Below, one piece after another: positions 1 to 4,981 of a stretch of DNA of 5,015 nt. The notes beneath the pieces are model-generated. The model had not been told where the DNA came from and made no database searches. It worked only from the letters and a program-made list of their open reading frames with translations. Positions within the stretch are counted from its first letter, which is position 1. Each line of letters begins with the position of its first letter. This DNA comes from Promethearchaeota archaeon (lineage in GTDB: Archaea; Asgardarchaeota; Lokiarchaeia; Sigynarchaeales; SOKP01), in NCBI GenBank assembly GCA_019057975.1, contig JAHLWJ010000345.1, positions 1 to 5,015 of the forward strand, given 5' to 3'. The position numbers were made by a program, and so were the translations under genes.

Positions 1-977
1 ATTGTTCCATCTTTATTTTCTAGAGTTGAAAATACAAGATCAGGTTCTTTATAAATATCGTGCTCTTTGATACCCCATTTATGCCAATATAAATTTAAAT
101 ATTTAACATAGTCTCTAGGATTCCCTTCATCATAAATCGGTGTTTTCAAAAAACCTTGTAATGGTAAAGAATTAATTTCAAAAATACCTTTTTCATTATT
201 AGGCAAAATAGATATATATTTTGGGATTCTATTCATAAGAGATGATTGATAGGCGATTTTAGCAGAAATTTCATCAAATTGAATTGGATGAATAGGATGT
301 CCTTTAAATTTATCAAAATACTCTTCAAATATATGTTTTTGAGAACCATTATCTTCAAGACATGAAAAAATGCAAATTTCTCCCATTCTTATTGAAAAAG
401 TTAAACTGAATATCTCATCATGATAATCAAAATTATCTTTTTTATTATCATATATCTGAGATTTTAGAATAAACATTGACCAAGGGACAAAATCATTAAA
501 ATTAAATTTAAATCTCACAGATTGTAGAAAAAGATGTAAACTTCCAAATTTCTCTAAAAATTCGGGATTTAAAATTGTTTCCGAATTTGGATCATGTAGC
601 TCTAATTTTAATGAAAGCTCTTTAAACAACAAACCATAGAAAATTTTCAAAATCCATTGATAGACAATTAATTCATCAAGTTTAATAAATTGATTATATC
701 CCTTATCTAAACTGTCTTCTATTATATTTTCAATTCTACCTAAATAAATATTATTACATTTTATACAACAGGGAATTGTCAATTGTCTATATTTAATTTT
801 TGTTTTATTTAATAATACTAATTCAGTATCCCATAAATTATATCTTCTCAATAACCACTGTGGAAAAATATGCTCCCTGGTATGCGCCTCTCTTAATAAT
901 TTTCCACATAAAAAACACTTATCATAAGTAAATGACATATCGTCAAAGGGCTTATAAATAACTAGTTTTTCATCCAT
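1..977 (-). CDS. HNH-nuclease-like zinc protein, N-terminal part (runs off the left edge)
   Basis: This frame is open from an ATG at 977 to the window edge, giving 325 codons with no stop, so the C-terminus is missing. The first 90 residues carry a treble-clef/HNH pattern: C21-x2-C24, then THR-type motif TREHIFPQWL at residues 33-42 (E35-H36 as the likely catalytic pair), then C71-x2-C74 followed by N75-N76. The four cysteines probably hold a structural zinc. This Cys pair / EHIFP-WL / CxxCNN layout is familiar from HNH-endonuclease-annotated proteins in accessory and defence regions; nuclease activity itself is inferred. Residues from about 90 onward are rich in Phe, Leu, Ile and Asn, contain no motif I recognise, and may be a target-sensing part. 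There is no Shine-Dalgarno sequence at the ATG; an AT-rich TATA-like box lies about 35-45 bases upstream. The next gene on the same strand (HEPN type) ends 133 bases upstream, with a C-rich repeat between, so this gene is probably transcribed separately. Confidence 0.75.
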   Translation of the reverse strand, partial: MDEKLVIYKPFDDMSFTYDKCFLCGKLLREAHTREHIFPQWLLRRYNLWDTELVLLNKTKIKYRQLTIPCCIKCNNIYLGRIENIIEDSLDKGYNQFIKLDELIVYQWILKIFYGLLFKELSLKLELHDPNSETILNPEFLEKFGSLHLFLQSVRFKFNFNDFVPWSMFILKSQIYDNKKDNFDYHDEIFSLTFSIRMGEICIFSCLEDNGSQKHIFEEYFDKFKGHPIHPIQFDEISAKIAYQSSLMNRIPKYISILPNNEKGIFEINSLPLQGFLKTPIYDEGNPRDYVKYLNLYWHKWGIKEHDIYKEPDLVFSTLENKDGT

Positions 978-1010
978 CTTGTTAATCCACTCTAAATTAA
1001 CATTATTGTA

Positions 1011-1022
1011 ATAAATATAAAA
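1011..1022 (-). promoter_or_regulatory. Possible TATA box for the HNH-like gene
   Basis: On the minus strand this reads TTTTATATTTAT, centred about 39 bases upstream of the ATG at 977. An archaeal TATA box at this place would start transcription near 990, leaving a leader of about 13 bases. It lies between the C-rich repeat and the gene. The region is very AT-rich, so a chance match is quite possible. Confidence 0.35.
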
Positions 1023-1044
1023 GTTTTAAGAAATGTTATAAAAT

Positions 1045-1083
1045 TTTTCCCTCCCCCGTGGTACCCCCTTCTGAAAAAGGTTG
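1045..1083 (-). repeat. C-rich intergenic repeat, copy 1 (most diverged)
   Basis: This is the first of four 39-base copies in the same orientation, shown on the plus strand as a C-rich block. By my alignment it matches copy 4 at 30 of 39 positions without a gap. The core CCCTCCCCCGTGGT is intact, but the following GCC is ACC, which creates GGTACC and breaks the mirror symmetry seen in copies 3 and 4. On the minus strand the order is a T5 tract, then GGGGG, TACCAC, GGGGGAGGG. It lies 27 bases after the stop codon of the HEPN-type gene and 67 bases before the HNH-like gene, which suits a boundary or transcript-ending element. Confidence 0.85.
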
Positions 1084-1110
1084 GGATAAAAGGATTAAAA
1101 GTTGCGGAAT

Positions 1111-1950
1111 TTACGTAATGTTGAGACCAGCATCTTTACATCTCTCTTTTATCATTTCCAAAAATTCTTGTAAAATATCAAGATTTTTATCAGGTTCACT
1201 GTAATGATATGATCTATCATTATGCTTAGAAATGTAGAGGGATTTGCGATAAGCGTGATTTAGATTTAAATTCCATTTTTCATATTCGATTAACATAGAA
1301 TCCCCATATCCAGATCTAAGAATTCTATATTCCATTTTTAAAACCTTCTGTAAATTTTTCTTCCCAATTTCATCTAAAATCGTTTTGATATCAATATGGA
1401 TATGTTCTAAATCATCGGAAGCTAGTCTATTATAGAGATTCTTAAATTTTTCTTCTAAATAATTTTTTTGATAATCTCCAGCATTATATATATGACTTGA
1501 GATAATTGCAATAGGTTTAATAACTTCTCCCTTGCCTAAATATCCAACCTGCTTCATAATCTTTTCTACAAATTTAATATACTCTATAGCTAGAGGTTTC
1601 TTAATAGTTTTTAAATCTAAATGCTCTAATCCATGTTGATACTTACTTCTATCCCTGTGATATTTTTTTACAAATTCATTATATTTTGGCACCTCAGGAT
1701 AAAAAAATTCTAAAATTTCTTTATATAATTCCCTAAAATCCCTAGTTCTATTTTTTTTATCATTTGTGTATACTAAATCTTCCCTCTTCTTTTCTATTCC
1801 AATTAGCATACAAACTTTACTAAGTACATTATCTGCTATATAATGCCCTAATTCATATACTTCACTCATTTCATTTTTAGCTATAAATTTTCCAACCGCT
1901 AACATTCTTTTAAGAGTATCAATGCGGTGTTTATTATAATCAACAAACAT
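1111..1950 (-). CDS. HEPN-type protein, candidate defence ribonuclease, 279 residues
   Basis: The product is a soluble, mostly helical, lysine-rich protein with no signal peptide or membrane segment. Residues 95-110 carry a HEPN-like motif in which R99-D100 and R101 precede H106-G107, so the HEPN pattern R-x4-6-H is met either as R99-x6-H106 or R101-x4-H106; a polar residue (Asp or Ser) follows each arginine. HEPN proteins with this motif are metal-independent RNases found in toxin-antitoxin and antiviral systems, usually acting as dimers with the motifs facing each other. Residues about 1-135 fit a helical HEPN domain; the C-terminal half (140-279) has a charged central helix and an Arg/His/Tyr-rich stretch (235-251) that I do not recognise. 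No MNT nucleotidyltransferase antitoxin is adjacent, so it is not an obvious HEPN-MNT pair. The ATG at 1950 has no Shine-Dalgarno site and is the first start in frame. The divergent 91-residue gene begins 262 bases away. The HEPN call rests on the motif alone. Confidence 0.6.
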   Translation of the reverse strand: MFVDYNKHRIDTLKRMLAVGKFIAKNEMSEVYELGHYIADNVLSKVCMLIGIEKKREDLVYTNDKKNRTRDFRELYKEILEFFYPEVPKYNEFVKKYHRDRSKYQHGLEHLDLKTIKKPLAIEYIKFVEKIMKQVGYLGKGEVIKPIAIISSHIYNAGDYQKNYLEEKFKNLYNRLASDDLEHIHIDIKTILDEIGKKNLQKVLKMEYRILRSGYGDSMLIEYEKWNLNLNHAYRKSLYISKHNDRSYHYSEPDKNLDILQEFLEMIKERCKDAGLNIT

Positions 1951-2212
1951 ATTATCTAAGAATTATCAATTTATGAAAGGAATTTATATTTCTATGATTT
2001 ATAACACGATTTAGTTATATAAATAAGAGAGGTTTAAGGATTAATAATTAATATAGCAATAATAATGAAAAATTTTGACTGTGGATTACAAAGAAGTATT
2101 AGGATTTATATAATTTTAAATTATTAAGAATAACAAGTCTCAAATAAATTAATTGGCTAAATAAAAAATAAAGAGATACTAAATTACTTAATTAAATATA
2201 ACAAGTTAACCT
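1951..2212. promoter_or_regulatory. Divergent intergenic region with two opposed TATA-like boxes
   Basis: This very AT-rich spacer separates the minus-strand HEPN-type gene from the only plus-strand gene. It contains the 9-mer TTTATATAA twice, pointing outward: on the minus strand at 2023-2015 and on the plus strand at 2105-2113. Both match the archaeal TATA consensus well. They lie about 65-73 bases before the HEPN start and about 100 bases before the GTG at 2213, so both transcripts would carry leaders rather than being leaderless. A closer box on the minus strand (AATATAAATT, near 1990-2000) could serve the HEPN gene instead. I see no structured RNA or further gene here. Confidence 0.4.
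2171..2196 (+). repeat. Left arms of inverted repeats flanking the 91-residue gene
   Basis: Two adjacent words here recur as reverse complements beyond the far end of the plus-strand gene. AAGAGATAC (2171-2179) is matched by GTATCTCTT at 2529-2537, and TAAATTACTTAATTAAA (2180-2196) is matched perfectly over 17 bases at 2586-2602. The arms are not nested: the right-hand partners occur in the opposite order from a simple terminal inverted repeat. The longer word is almost pure A/T, so some similarity is expected by chance. Confidence 0.45.
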
Positions 2213-2488
2213 GTGAAAAAACTAGAATTAATGCAAAAAGTATTTATGGAATGGCTAAGAAAAACGGAAAATACAATAAATCATAATAAAATTGATTTCA
2301 ATAGTTTAATAGAGAAAAGATTAATTGACATCGCGAATGAAAATGGTTATGAATATGTTATGAAGTTTGAGGATTTAGGAACTAACAAAATTTTACTAAT
2401 TTTTCGGAATAAAACGAATCTTAAATTTATTTCAGCGTTTACTAATGAAAAGGGTTTCAGTGACGAAGAATTAGATCATATATACTAA
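2213..2488 (+). CDS. Unknown small protein, 91 residues, only plus-strand gene
   Basis: I do not recognise this protein. It is acidic-to-neutral with no cysteines, membrane segment or signal peptide. Residues 1-45 look helical (a Lys/Glu/Leu-rich start, then IEKRLIDIANENG), followed by alternating hydrophobic stretches that suggest two or three strands (YEYVMKF, KILLIFRN, LKFISAF) and an acidic end. The length and alternating pattern fit a small compact domain such as an immunity or antitoxin-like protein, but no motif supports a function. The frame begins with GTG at 2213; an in-frame ATG at 2231 would remove six residues, and neither has a Shine-Dalgarno site. It is divergent from the HEPN-type gene, convergent with the zinc-ribbon gene, and flanked on both sides by inverted repeats. 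It could be a partner of the HEPN protein, inferred from position only. Confidence 0.55.
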   Translation: MKKLELMQKVFMEWLRKTENTINHNKIDFNSLIEKRLIDIANENGYEYVMKFEDLGTNKILLIFRNKTNLKFISAFTNEKGFSDEELDHIY

Positions 2489-2544
2489 AATAGAAAATAT
2501 TCCAATTTGATTTTATTTTCCCTTTAGTGTATCTCTTACATTTT

Positions 2545-2583
2545 ACCTCCCTCCCCCGTGGTGCTCCCTCTTAAAAAAGTAGG
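2545..2583 (-). repeat. C-rich intergenic repeat, copy 2
   Basis: This copy matches copy 4 at 36 of 39 positions. It differs inside the second C block (GTGCTCCCTC in place of GTGCCCCCTC), which interrupts the mirror symmetry. It lies between two converging genes, 56 bases after the 91-residue gene and 110 bases after the stop codon of the zinc-ribbon gene. On the minus strand a T6 tract in CTACTTTTTTAAG comes before the G-rich block, the order seen in every copy. Confidence 0.88.
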
Positions 2584-2585
2584 CT

Positions 2586-2602
2586 TTTAATTAAGTAATT
2601 TA
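2586..2602 (-). repeat. Right 17-base inverted-repeat arm beyond the 91-residue gene
   Basis: TTTAATTAAGTAATTTA is the exact reverse complement of 2180-2196, about 390 bases away. It starts two bases beyond C-rich repeat copy 2, so the right arm lies outside that repeat while the shorter arm (2529-2537) lies just before it. The arrangement encloses the only plus-strand gene. Confidence 0.45.
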
Positions 2603-2661
2603 AACATCCCTCAATTATAATGTTTCACCTGTCAACCCATCAATCAATTGAGCCCAGATTT

Positions 2662-2684
2662 CTAATTTCCTTCTTAAAAATTAG
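2662..2684 (-). terminator. Small hairpin after the zinc-ribbon gene
   Basis: CTAATTT (2662-2668) and AAATTAG (2678-2684) can form a 7-base-pair stem with a 9-base loop, beginning ten bases after the stop codon of the zinc-ribbon gene on the minus strand. The stem is AT-rich and weak and is not followed by a clear T run, so a terminator role is only a possibility. Confidence 0.25.
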
Positions 2685-2693
2685 GTATTTAGT

Positions 2694-2909
2694 TTATAAT
2701 TTGTTATGTGGTTTAAAATCTGGAACTTGCATTTCTTCTCCACAATTTTTACATAAAACAAGAGGAATTATACCAGATCTTATCTCTCCATGTTGCATAT
2801 TCTCTAATGAGGGTTTTCCCCAATTCTTTACCTCCTCTTTTGAAAATTCATAAGGAAATGTTTCTCCACATTTTAAACATGTAATATTATGTATTTCAGT
2901 AATTAGCAT
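2694..2909 (-). CDS. Small zinc-ribbon protein, 71 residues
   Basis: Two knuckles, C11-x2-C14-G and C53-x2-C56-G (numbered from the ATG at 2909), are separated by 38 residues and should bind one zinc ion as a ribbon. The stretch between them is hydrophilic and partly helical (EFSKEEVKNW), and the end is a short charged tail. Such stand-alone ribbons usually bind nucleic acid or act as protein adapters; nothing shows a specific partner. I chose the ATG at 2909; the frame also offers GTG at 2912 and TTG at 2915 in the run TTGGTGATG. The GGTGA there overlaps the start, so it cannot act as a normally spaced ribosome site. The gene sits alone between C-rich repeat copies 2 and 3, with its own upstream TATA-like box, which points to a separate transcript. 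The two intact Cys pairs make this strand, rather than the overlapping plus-strand frame, the real gene. Confidence 0.8.
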   Translation of the reverse strand: MLITEIHNITCLKCGETFPYEFSKEEVKNWGKPSLENMQHGEIRSGIIPLVLCKNCGEEMQVPDFKPHNKL

Positions 2910-2939
2910 CACCAATATAAATAATTTAACTTATCTATC

Positions 2940-2948
2940 AAATATATT
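2940..2948 (-). promoter_or_regulatory. Possible TATA box for the zinc-ribbon gene
   Basis: The minus strand reads AATATATTT centred about 35 bases before the ATG at 2909, predicting a start of transcription near 2918 and an almost leaderless mRNA. The same bases followed by G also match the Bacteroidota -7 motif TAnnTTTG, so this site does not settle the domain of the host. Confidence 0.35.
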
Positions 2949-2992
2949 CTTTAATTTTTATTGTTATGGATTTCTTTCTTTCAATCTTCATT

Positions 2993-3031
2993 ACCTCCCT
3001 CCCCCGTGGTGCCCCCTCCTAGAAAAGTAGG
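2993..3031 (-). repeat. C-rich intergenic repeat, copy 3
   Basis: This copy matches copy 4 at 36 of 39 positions. Its core CTCCCCCGTGGTGCCCCCTC is a perfect mirror repeat (identical read backwards on the same strand), and the symmetry extends one base further on each side, to 22 bases. On the minus strand it begins CCTACTTTTCTAGG, where CCTA and TAGG can pair around a short loop, and then enters the G-rich block. It lies 114 bases after the stop codon of the cyclase gene and 83 bases before the zinc-ribbon gene. Confidence 0.9.
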
Positions 3032-3145
3032 GGAATAAAAATCTCTTCCTTTTGTATTGTTGATTTGGCCAGGAATTCTTTTCTTTTTAACTCATTTAGA
3101 ATATAATACTGATGTAATTATTTCATTATTATCTATCATTTTAGT

Positions 3146-3904
3146 TTATTCTCTTTTATAATATCTACCCGTGTATTCATAAATCTTATAAGGTTTTGAT
3201 TTATCCATATAGGACTGAGCATTATCCATATTTCCAATATTCCGACAAAAATCACTTCCGTTAGAACTTCTAATATCCGTTTTAGAGAGATTATATAGAA
3301 TATCATAACCAAAACAAATTTTAGAGTTTTGGTAAAAATTTTTTAAATCTTTACCTTTTTCTTCTAAAATTTTTGCTGAGTTTGCAGGACTACCTGTAAT
3401 AATAAGTTGACTTTTTGCTTTCTTTCCAATTTTTTCAATTTTAATTAGACCAAAATCTATTCCGATTCTAATATTCATTTCAAAATAATTACGTTTCAAG
3501 TAATACGGATTTAAAATTTCATTTAATATTTCAGATATCTTTAGAGCACATTCTAAAGAATTTTGACATCGTTCTTCTTTACTTCCAAGAGAAAATGAAA
3601 CCATAGCACCATCCCCCGTATATTTATCAATACTTCCATCAAAATCATCTACACAATGAAAAAAACAGTGTAAAGCTAATCCTAACCATTCTATGTACTT
3701 TTCTTCACCGAACTGACTCATCATTTGTTTTGAATCTACAACATCAATAACCAACACAGCAGCATCAACATTTCTTATACCCCCTGTAGCTAATTGATTT
3801 GTATCTACAGGAACTTTCCGTCCAGATTCTTCTGGATGTTTTCTTCTTTTTTCTAAAAACTGTTCCATTACAGTCTTATAATGGTTAAGATGCAAAGCCT
3901 TCAC
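3146..3904 (-). CDS. pycC: Class III nucleotidyl cyclase, Pycsar-type (PycC-like), about 252 residues
   Basis: This is a soluble class III cyclase (numbering below is from the TTG at 3907). After a charged N-terminal stretch of about 45 residues, the catalytic domain starts with VLVIDVVDSK, giving the first metal-binding Asp at D55. KYTGDGAM (95-102) supplies the second metal Asp, D99, and a lysine, K95, at the base-recognition position. RIGIDFG (147-153) is the conserved central strand. GSPANSAK (172-179) holds the transition-state Asn N176 with K179 as the likely Arg/Lys partner, one residue closer than the usual N-x3-R/K. The tail ends in KPYKIYEY. Next to a DUF5706 membrane protein, the expected role is making cyclic UMP or cyclic CMP on phage infection; the base made cannot be read from the sequence. 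The start is uncertain: TTG 3907, GTG 3904, or TTG 3895, which has GGTGA five bases before it. It begins about 41 bases after the 71-residue gene, so it is probably the last gene of the operon. Confidence 0.85.
   Translation of the reverse strand: MKALHLNHYKTVMEQFLEKRRKHPEESGRKVPVDTNQLATGGIRNVDAAVLVIDVVDSKQMMSQFGEEKYIEWLGLALHCFFHCVDDFDGSIDKYTGDGAMVSFSLGSKEERCQNSLECALKISEILNEILNPYYLKRNYFEMNIRIGIDFGLIKIEKIGKKAKSQLIITGSPANSAKILEEKGKDLKNFYQNSKICFGYDILYNLSKTDIRSSNGSDFCRNIGNMDNAQSYMDKSKPYKIYEYTGRYYKRE
3175..3208 (-). repeat. Direct repeat, cyclase copy (end of pycC-like gene)
   Basis: These 34 bases encode the SKPYKIYE end of the cyclase and match 3969-4002 at 31 of 34 positions in the same orientation, about 794 bases away. 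Upstream of this block the two genes match only at protein level. This is strong nucleotide similarity for diverged paralogues and marks a duplication. Confidence 0.8.
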
Positions 3905-3945
3905 CAATCCATATGTGAAAATGTTTTTAAATTTAATTTAATTAA

Positions 3946-4161
3946 CTAAAAAAATATTCTACACCAAAATTCATATATCTTATAAGGTTTTGAATTATCA
4001 ATAAATGATTCTCCCTCAATTGTTCCTACCTCAAAATACAAACTATAACCTTGATCACATTGATATTTAGTCAAATCTATGCTTTTAAATACATCATATC
4101 CAATACAATTTGTGCAACTATGTTTAAATTGGAGTTTTTTTCCTAAATCCATTTTAGACAT
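3946..4161 (-). CDS. Duplicated cyclase C-terminal fragment, 71 residues
   Basis: This small protein is homologous to the C-terminal part of the downstream cyclase (about residues 179-248). Both share C-x-GYD, later isolated glycines, and the identical SKPYKIYE followed by an aromatic residue; I count about 17 identities over 56 aligned positions. Its N-terminal SKM-DLGKK aligns with the segment just after the transition-state Asn of a cyclase, so the catalytic Asp residues and the Asn are all absent and it cannot be an active cyclase. The ATG at 4161 is preceded in frame by stop codons (TAATAAATTAAG), and there is no Shine-Dalgarno site. It starts 18 bases after the effector gene and ends about 41 bases before the cyclase gene. 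It may be the remnant of an earlier cyclase that lost its 5' part, or a retained regulatory subunit able to pair with the cyclase. The open frame favours expression, but a decaying fragment is equally reasonable. Confidence 0.6.
   Translation of the reverse strand: MSKMDLGKKLQFKHSCTNCIGYDVFKSIDLTKYQCDQGYSLYFEVGTIEGESFIDNSKPYKIYEFWCRIFF
3969..4002 (-). repeat. Direct repeat, fragment copy
   Basis: This is the partner of 3175-3208 (31 of 34 bases identical) and encodes the end of the 71-residue cyclase fragment. Recombination between the two copies would delete the cyclase body and leave one tail. Confidence 0.8.
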
Positions 4162-4179
4162 CTTAATTTATTATGCACT

Positions 4180-4716
4180 TCACGATATTATTAGATAATT
4201 ACAGACTGCTAAAATAAAATAACCACTGATTAGGGAAATAATTCCAAAAATTAAAAACCTCAATGCCCATTCGTACTTATCGTATTTTAATTTATTAATT
4301 CCTGCTAAAGTATAAATTTCCTTTAAATAATCATCTATAATTGCTTGATCATTCATTTCCAAGATCTTTTTTTTATAACCGTTAAAATGTGTCTTTAGAA
4401 TATTTTCAAAAAAAATACAATTCTCTAATTCTTCCGAAAGCCGAGCTTTTATTACTAATATAGAAAAAACAAATGAAATAACTAAGAGTACTAATCCTAG
4501 AAGTGAAAAAGTATTTAATAGTATTGCGTGAATTTGAAGATTTTTATTTAATAGTTCGATAAAATTTATAGTAGTAACTCCAAAAATTAAAGGAGTTAAT
4601 ATTGAGTTAATTCCTAAGATGATATTTGCTTTTGTATCCGCTAATCTTATTAACCCTTGATTATGATCAAATACAGTCTTGATATAGTCAATTTTTTGTG
4701 TTTGATCCTCTGGCAT
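4180..4716 (-). CDS. pycTM: Pycsar membrane effector, DUF5706/PycTM-like, 178 residues
   Basis: The N-terminal helix leads into ADTKANIILGINSIL (residues 26-40), the signature of the Pycsar effector domain (DUF5706 family), where a D-x-K-A-x-I-L-G-x-N motif enters the first membrane helix. Three membrane segments are visible: about 32-53, 63-89 and 150-176. A charged cytoplasmic stretch (90-147, with KARLSEELENC and a Lys-rich YKKKILE) lies between the second and third. In characterised Pycsar systems such proteins bind the cyclic pyrimidine nucleotide and disrupt the inner membrane, stopping growth before phage is released. Length is normal for a stand-alone effector, and there is no HD domain. 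Here it is the first gene of the operon, ahead of the cyclase fragment and the cyclase, so effector mRNA would be made first. The ATG at 4716 has no Shine-Dalgarno site; a TATA-like box lies about 30 bases upstream. Confidence 0.85.
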   Translation of the reverse strand: MPEDQTQKIDYIKTVFDHNQGLIRLADTKANIILGINSILTPLIFGVTTINFIELLNKNLQIHAILLNTFSLLGLVLLVISFVFSILVIKARLSEELENCIFFENILKTHFNGYKKKILEMNDQAIIDDYLKEIYTLAGINKLKYDKYEWALRFLIFGIISLISGYFILAVCNYLIIS

Positions 4717-4942
4717 TTTGAATTATCAACTTTTTAACAATTTAATATTAATTATTATCTTTAATCTTAAGTTTAAAAAGAAATTCTATTTATTTATTTT
4801 TAATTCATTTTTGGTTAACAATATTTTTTTTATTAAAAAAATAAGATTTAGATTGCATAGACCAAAATGCAGCAATAAATATTTGTAATTGGATTGCTTT
4901 TATTCAATAGTTCCAAGCCTTCATCAATTTTATAGGAATTTT
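4717..4942. other. AT-rich intergenic region upstream of the Pycsar operon
   Basis: I find no gene here. It should hold the operon promoter. It also holds a run of eight T (4824-4831), then ATT, then seven A (4835-4841), which could fold as a short hairpin or simply act as a rigid A-tract or T-rich stop signal. Confidence 0.5.
4741..4750 (-). promoter_or_regulatory. Possible TATA box for the Pycsar operon
   Basis: The minus strand reads TAATATTAAA centred about 30 bases before the effector ATG, the spacing expected for a leaderless archaeal mRNA. The word TTGATAATTC just before the ATG also occurs just before the HEPN-type start (about 1957-1966), a shared short 5' element of unknown meaning. 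Confidence 0.35.
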
Positions 4943-4981
4943 ATCTCCCTCCCCCGTGGTGCCCCCTCATAAAAAAGTAGG
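4943..4981 (-). repeat. C-rich intergenic repeat, copy 4
   Basis: This copy carries the perfect 20-base mirror core CTCCCCCGTGGTGCCCCCTC and closes the Pycsar segment on the right, 226 bases before the effector gene. On the minus strand it starts CCTACTTTTTTATG before the G-rich block. Whether a minus-strand gene ends shortly to the right, as for the other copies, is outside the window. Confidence 0.9.

Noticed and set aside
2610..2651. CTCAATT (2610-2616) and AATTGAG (2645-2651) as a structured RNA
   Set aside because: A 7-base AT-rich stem with a 28-base loop is easily expected by chance here, and no other conserved RNA feature is near.
2620..2853. Plus-strand open frame of 77 codons
   Set aside because: It overlaps the minus-strand zinc-ribbon gene, whose two CxxC pairs are intact; the plus frame gives a low-complexity Ser/Phe/Cys-rich product with no motif.
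3146..4161. One cyclase gene split by a frameshift into 71- and 253-residue parts
   Set aside because: The 71-residue part matches the C-terminus of the cyclase, not a missing N-terminus, and lies upstream; this is a duplication, not a broken gene.
1045..4981. The C-rich repeats as a CRISPR array
   Set aside because: Copies are about 450 to 1950 bases apart with genes between them, not regular short spacers, and no cas gene is present.
1045..4981. The repeats as integron attC sites
   Set aside because: They lack the paired inverted core sites (RYYYAAC/GTTRRRY) and imperfect palindrome of attC, and no integrase is visible; only the modular layout is similar.
1045..4981. The repeats as intrinsic stem-loop terminators of the bacterial type
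   Set aside because: The T-tract comes before the G-rich block in the gene direction and the G-rich block has no C-rich partner in the same strand, so no GC stem followed by T is formed.
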